Part shown: positions 6,201 to 7,862 of the stretch, in pieces
Layout: every line of letters starts with the position of its first letter
Numbering within the stretch: the stretch's first letter is position 1
From: Candidatus Borrarchaeota archaeon
GTDB lineage: Archaea > Asgardarchaeota > Sifarchaeia > Borrarchaeales > Borrarchaeaceae
Direction: 5' to 3'
Assembly (NCBI GenBank): GCA_016840645.1
Contig: JAEORY010000171.1
Coordinates: 1-7,862 of the forward strand
Length of the DNA stretch: 7,862 bases
The notes under the pieces: generated by a model
Seen by the model: the letters and a program-made list of their open reading frames with translations, nothing else
What the model was told of the DNA's origin: nothing
Databases searched by the model: none
Made by a program: the position numbers and the translations under genes

Positions 6201-7862
6201 ATAGCAAGAATTTGGGCTTATGCTTGGCGGGGACAGACGCTGGATTTTTCAATAATTGAACGAGAAATTTTCCCTTTGTTACGTCTCTATAATAGAAATT
6301 GGGAACAAACACGTGAATGGAATTCTTGGCACGTCGCTCAACGTGTTAGAAGTGAATTTTATGAACTACTAGTAAATGCTGTTTCTCAACATGGTCAGAC
6401 CGCAATTTATAAACTTTGCAAAACTTTTGAAAACGAGTGGGATAGTAAGGATACCAAAGCTTATTGGCCAGCGGATGTCTGTCGTAGAATAATAATCACA
6501 CTTTATAATATCGGTGGAAATAGAACATGGGCAAATAAAAGACTATATATACTTGAGAAGATAATGTTAGAAGGTCAGGATATATCAAGTAGTATCGAAG
6601 AATGTGGAAACCAAGCAAGAGCTTGGATCGCTGTTTCTGAAAAGGAATCAGCCTTTAGAGTTATTAAACGTATATTTAAAATATCCTTTGGAGTAAGTTA
6701 TGAAAAAGATTACCAACTCAATACGTGGATTGAATGGCTAGACCTTATAAACAAATTTGATTCAAAACGAGCAGCAGAAAGGATTAAATGGTTTGCAAAA
6801 GCAATAATTTCTCTTGAAAAGATTACCGGAGGTGATGCATGTAGAGTTGCTGCTAATAAGCTTCTTGAAGTAGCCTGTCAATGGAGTCCCAGAAAAGCTA
6901 CATTTTTATTTCATTGGTTTATTGATAGAAAAATCATTCGACATGAAGAAGCAACTCAGATTTTATTAAGGCAAGCATTGAAGAGTGATAATCCACCTTA
7001 TAATCTGGTTTTAATTTCACTAATTGACTTTTTACTCCCAATTGCCAGCGACATAAATAACGAACTATTAGTCCAACTTGTTAAATCCATTGTTATTAAT
7101 AATAATAATAATAATGAAAAAGCAATAAAAGAAATTCGATATATTGTTTCAAAAGTAAAAGTGCATGCTCTACCTTCTATAAGATCAAAATGGTATAATG
7201 CAATTGCCAATACACTAAGAGGATTAGATATTGAATTTCAAATTGTTGGTATCAAACCAGTTGACCTCAAACTAAACCATAAAGATGAAAATAGTTCTGA
7301 AATATTAAAATTGAAAGATAATTCAACGTTAACATTAGATGAAGTGAAATCCCGTGTTAATTCAATTTCAGATTTGAAGGAGTTATTAAAAAATGAAGTT
7401 GATGGCTCATATTTTCATTGGAAGCCAATTTTAGCTCAATTAGTAGAAAATTTGGATAGAGAGAGTATTTTTCAGTTATCCGATTTATTTCAAGGAAAAA
7501 ATCGCTTTGCACAAATATTATCCATCCTTAGTAAACGGCTTTACGATTTAGGGTATTTAAGAGATGCGTGGTCACTAGGTAAGCAAGCATTTCATGAGTC
7601 GGATGTGTTTGGTTGGGATCGGTGGTGGGATGGTGGTAGTCGATTAGATGCATTTAAAGCATTAAATCGTGCAGATACAGATAAATCTCGTCCTCTTGTT
7701 TATAAAACACTATTTCAAGATATGAGTAGCAACTTTGGATATACGGGAAATATCTCTCGAAATCTCATTGAAATTATACCATTATTAAGTGAGCCTTTAC
7801 CAATTCATGAAATCTGGTCAGTAATTGAGGAGCATGTTAAGCAACTACTACAAAGTAGTCCA
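3201..7862 (+). CDS. Avs-like STAND NTPase with N-terminal Cap4/DUF4297-like nuclease (3' end outside window)
   Basis: One frame runs from ATG 3201 (in-frame TAA at 3192-3194, no clear Shine-Dalgarno) through 1554 codons without a stop and off the right edge. Residues about 14-220 look like a PD-(D/E)XK nuclease of Cap4/DUF4297 type: RRAIGGYVPQYR (14-25), then ADPEAGRVDD with D54/D55 and IDAFQVKW with Q68 and K70 as the likely catalytic core. Residues about 285-500 are a STAND P-loop NTPase: Walker A GTPGSGKST (294-302), Walker B IIVIDGLD (388-395), a sensor-1-like strand VYFILGSQ (421-428) and GHPLAL (487-492). A winged-helix-like segment ends in RWYFFHNSFRLFL (585-597). From about 600 on the protein is helical, repeat-like and rich in Trp and Leu, with conspicuous blocks FGVSYEKDYQL (about 1163-1173) and GWDRWWDGGSRLDAF (1471-1485). 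This order matches Avs-type antiphage proteins, in which the C-terminal half binds a phage protein, the NTPase oligomerises and the nuclease cuts DNA. The exact Avs type and ligand cannot be told. The gene is AT-rich, unlike the nuclease gene to its left. Confidence 0.85.
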   Translation, partial: MRVNKATSPANGERRAIGGYVPQYRISSYLILRSLRKSRLQWIRVADPEAGRVDDLQIGSHNRIDAFQVKWNRYGGNFTFNDLIKPSKNKPSLIAQLSDGWKRLRMLHSGHHIVVHLLTNETPSSSDNLPVCKPIPTPKHFAAFIEQVWKPIRSIPSRHKVTIPQGWQEAWDVLQKASGLTSKDFLVFVKDCELEFEHSLHNFETVTSREQLTFQKDIDQLCQFLFETIAGPEKITEMTLDQLLQRLNWKSRFEFKSRHEFPEPDIPYQPVKSVVNKLNQTLSNLPGGYIALIGTPGSGKSTLLTQTLRNRPERVIRYYVYVPDAQEPLTLRGESVNFLHDICLAIEHAGFHVGKSPSMFERDQLSEQLHQQIQLLHQDWKDTGRKTIIVIDGLDHISRETTPSRSLLNDLPLPEQIPDGVYFILGSQTDQLKDFPSSVQYEIQKFDRRIEMQPLNREAVIKIVERPELLLELIREQKDKIFELSGGHPLALSYILNHLKQAKNTEELEKILQNTIQYEGNIERQYYSYWKQIENDCELVKLLGLLVRMRRFIDVSWIKTWYDPDVVARLERQIAHYFRRETNERWYFFHNSFRLFLLQKTAETIPGNFNFSFDQKLHHELAEKCSEAPTDLIWSWEELYHRISANEHKDVLKLASPEWFRNQFLGFRPNDVIKTDIQLALKSAVIQEDAVALTRLILIGSEIAQREFNLENTSIIPLLIDLDKNELAIEYVRDGNRLRINTKEALRISVKLRSLGFTEEARKIFELAEPLDLLSSSSVIKDNQMHNVRELLKAWADAVVYFRDLDSIIGTIKKIRCEPDRLNSRDAKTETRYYHNYMLFRAGLGFLEQRRWKELEKINKIFDLNHKDNQECWFWLKAHSWRHCRFIEDNNRAKIYLEEALNCADKLKLNNESCLILAEGIYLILKDKDLTIKWLENIPQPKLKSDLISADPNLNPFLQRFRLNRLLYTLGNQQAPSEIVPDDEDPRNEGIIYFERAICVIARIWAYAWRGQTLDFSIIEREIFPLLRLYNRNWEQTREWNSWHVAQRVRSEFYELLVNAVSQHGQTAIYKLCKTFENEWDSKDTKAYWPADVCRRIIITLYNIGGNRTWANKRLYILEKIMLEGQDISSSIEECGNQARAWIAVSEKESAFRVIKRIFKISFGVSYEKDYQLNTWIEWLDLINKFDSKRAAERIKWFAKAIISLEKITGGDACRVAANKLLEVACQWSPRKATFLFHWFIDRKIIRHEEATQILLRQALKSDNPPYNLVLISLIDFLLPIASDINNELLVQLVKSIVINNNNNNEKAIKEIRYIVSKVKVHALPSIRSKWYNAIANTLRGLDIEFQIVGIKPVDLKLNHKDENSSEILKLKDNSTLTLDEVKSRVNSISDLKELLKNEVDGSYFHWKPILAQLVENLDRESIFQLSDLFQGKNRFAQILSILSKRLYDLGYLRDAWSLGKQAFHESDVFGWDRWWDGGSRLDAFKALNRADTDKSRPLVYKTLFQDMSSNFGYTGNISRNLIEIIPLLSEPLPIHEIWSVIEEHVKQLLQSSP
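7098..7115 (+). repeat. In-frame (AAT)6 trinucleotide tract
   Basis: Six consecutive AAT codons give Asn1300-Asn1305 in the helical C-terminal region of the STAND protein. The tract lies between two predicted helices (VQLVKSIVI and EKAIKEIRYI), so it is probably a loop. Slippage would change length by whole residues without breaking the frame. Confidence 0.8.

Noticed and set aside
1..7862. CRISPR array, tRNA or rRNA genes, insertion-sequence ends
   Set aside because: I found no regularly spaced repeats, no tRNA-like cloverleaf, no rRNA signature and no transposase or terminal inverted repeats on either strand by eye.

Overview
The window looks like an accessory (mobile or defence-island) stretch of a bacterial genome. 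No housekeeping gene is present. The genes are a lone RadC/JAMM-domain protein, a Cas4/RecB-like Fe-S nuclease, a ribbon-helix-helix-like protein, several very small or decayed genes, and one giant STAND NTPase. The RPIYSPKI...DLIP...PMT wording of the ribbon-helix-helix-like protein recalls proteins I associate with Desulfobacterota/Deltaproteobacteria, but this is only a weak taxonomic hint. Base composition is patchy: the left part is moderate in GC (33 of 60 bases are G/C in 1441-1500), while the right part is AT-rich (18 of 60 in 3361-3420).

Layout. Positions 1-76 hold the probable C-terminal tail of a gene that starts outside the window. Positions 160-705 (+) encode a short RadC-family protein made only of the MPN/JAMM domain. 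It converges on a minus-strand gene cluster read from about 2920 down to 895. In transcription order that cluster contains: a 45-residue charged protein (2892-2755); a small membrane protein broken by a one-base frameshift (2745-2574); a decayed fragment of a second copy of the nuclease gene (2567-2490); the ribbon-helix-helix-like protein (2388-1921); the intact Fe-S PD-(D/E)XK nuclease (1850-1062); and a small ORF overlapping its end (1068-895). A good sigma-70-type promoter (2950-2922) faces into this cluster. Five copies of the hexamer TAGGTA/TACCTA between 2765 and 2916 look like operator sites.

Positions 2893-3200 form an AT-rich divergent intergenic region. From 3201 to the right edge (7862) a single plus-strand reading frame stays open for 1554 codons and leaves the window. 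I translated it by hand throughout. It encodes, in order, a Cap4/DUF4297-like PD-(D/E)XK nuclease domain, a STAND P-loop NTPase (Walker A GTPGSGKST, Walker B IIVIDGLD, a GHPLAL motif), a winged-helix-like segment, and a long alpha-helical repeat region. This is the architecture of Avs-type antiviral STAND proteins (the bacterial NLR-like pattern-recognition nucleases), and it is the most interesting item in the window.

Working picture (inference): a mobile-element cluster with its own regulated promoter and recombination-type nuclease has accumulated decayed duplicates. Next to it sits a divergent, compositionally distinct single-gene antiphage defence module, whose helical C-terminal half would sense a phage product and whose N-terminal nuclease would then be activated.
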